This document shows positions 23,208 through 23,677 of a DNA stretch of 23,677 nucleotides, piece after piece. Origin of the DNA: WVWW01 sp041568335 (GTDB lineage Bacteria; Acidobacteriota; Polarisedimenticolia; Polarisedimenticolales; Polarisedimenticolaceae); assembly GCA_041568335.1 (NCBI GenBank), contig JBFFZZ010000016.1:1-23677 (forward strand). The letters run 5' to 3'. Every line of letters starts with the position of its first letter. Position 1 is the first letter of the stretch. The position numbers were made by a program, and so were the translations under genes. The notes below the pieces were generated by a model, which saw only the letters and a list, made by a program, of their open reading frames with translations, was not told the origin of the DNA and searched no databases.

Positions 23208-23677
23208 CTAGGCGACCGCGTCGAAACGCTGCAACACGTTGTACTCGGAGTCGCGCTGGATCGGTTCGCGTCCGGCCTCGCGAATGAGCTTGAGCAACGC
23301 GTCCATCGACAGGCCGACCGGTGTCTTGGCGCCGGCCATGTGCACGATCTTCTCCTCGACGACGGTTCCATCGATGCAGTCGGCGCCCATGTTGAGCGCC
23401 GTCTGGGCGATCCGCGCGGTAATCATGATCCAGTAGGCCTTAATATGATCGAAGTTGTCGAGCATCAACCTGGATACGGCGACGGTCATCAGGTCGTCAT
23501 GCCCCGTGGGTCCCGGGAGGTGGTCGATCTGCGTATTCTCCGGGTGGAACGCCAGCGGGATGAAGCACATGAACCCGCCGGTCTCGTCTTGCAGCGCACG
23601 CAGCCGGCACATGTGCTCGATGCGCTCGTCGTAGGTCTCGATGTGGCCGTAGAGCATCGTCGCGTTCGATCGCAGCC
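23208..23677 (-). CDS. mqnE: Aminodeoxyfutalosine synthase MqnE, C-terminal part (5' end outside window)
   Basis: About 156 residues are visible. MqnE is a radical-SAM enzyme that joins MqnA's product to SAM-derived adenosine to give aminodeoxyfutalosine. The part seen carries ATMLYGHIETYDERIEHM, FMCFIPLAFHPENT and LNMGADCIDGTVVEEKIVHMAGA, which fit MqnE (the FHPENT motif, versus WTYQADNT in MqnC). The radical-SAM cysteines lie beyond the edge. It is the first visible gene of the mqnE-mqnA-mqnC operon and ends 11 nt before mqnA. Confidence 0.93.
   Translation of the reverse strand, partial: LRSNATMLYGHIETYDERIEHMCRLRALQDETGGFMCFIPLAFHPENTQIDHLPGPTGHDDLMTVAVSRLMLDNFDHIKAYWIMITARIAQTALNMGADCIDGTVVEEKIVHMAGAKTPVGLSMDALLKLIREAGREPIQRDSEYNVLQRFDAVA

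Noticed and set aside
1..23677. Defence island, CRISPR array, prophage or insertion sequence
   Set aside because: No direct-repeat array, transposase, integrase, phage structural gene or target duplication was seen. The HerA-like ATPase alone is not enough.

Overview
The window is GC-rich, densely coding bacterial chromosome. The organism is Gram-negative: I see a DUF481-type outer-membrane barrel, several lipobox lipoproteins and a peptidoglycan-binding lipoprotein. It makes menaquinone by the futalosine route (mqnE-mqnA-mqnC). There are no rRNA or tRNA genes, CRISPR arrays or transposons. The lineage cannot be fixed from sequence alone; an Acidobacteriota-like or similar deep Gram-negative group is a guess.

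Layout. (1) 1-4486, minus: a tightly spaced run mscL - dinB - HEAT-repeat lipoprotein - TlpA-like thioredoxin lipoprotein - glycerophosphodiesterase (cut by the window edge), preceded by a DUF937 gene. (2) 5319-7724, plus: a large HerA-like ATPase. (3) 7782-9911, minus: a helix-hairpin-helix DUF4332 protein and a full-length MscS channel. (4) 10026-13952: a DUF3465 gene (plus) converging on a four-gene minus operon: five-repeat conserved-TM-helix channel, secreted hypothetical protein, small lipoprotein, and an MtfA peptidase with a SEC-C tail. (5) 14116-19529: an envelope-stress region with a repeat/peptidoglycan-binding lipoprotein, a DUF481 barrel, a second DUF4332 protein, a translationally coupled operon (ECF sigma factor - 88-aa single-TM protein - MscS-like channel) and a trypsin-like protease. 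(6) 19595-23677: an MDR oxidoreductase, an enoyl-CoA isomerase-like crotonase, and mqnC, mqnA and mqnE.

The most interesting signal is regulatory. Four intergenic sites share GTGACTT, a 15-16 nt spacer, then GTCT or GTCC, which is the layout of an ECF sigma promoter. They sit upstream of the ECF sigma gene itself, the DUF481 barrel, the repeat lipoprotein and the second DUF4332 gene, each pointing at its gene. With the sigma - small membrane protein - channel operon, this suggests a self-contained membrane-tension or envelope-stress regulon. Its gene content parallels the sigX-cfrX-cmpX-oprF locus of Pseudomonas, but with different outer-membrane partners. Four mechanosensitive-channel-type genes in about 14 kb support an osmotic or envelope theme.

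No gene-free stretch exceeds 300 bases. The longest (16338-16555, 13953-14115, 15310-15467, 5153-5318) hold promoters, leaders and terminators as listed. The 5153-5318 divergent gap shows no convincing promoter pair beyond a TATTAT at 5275-5280.
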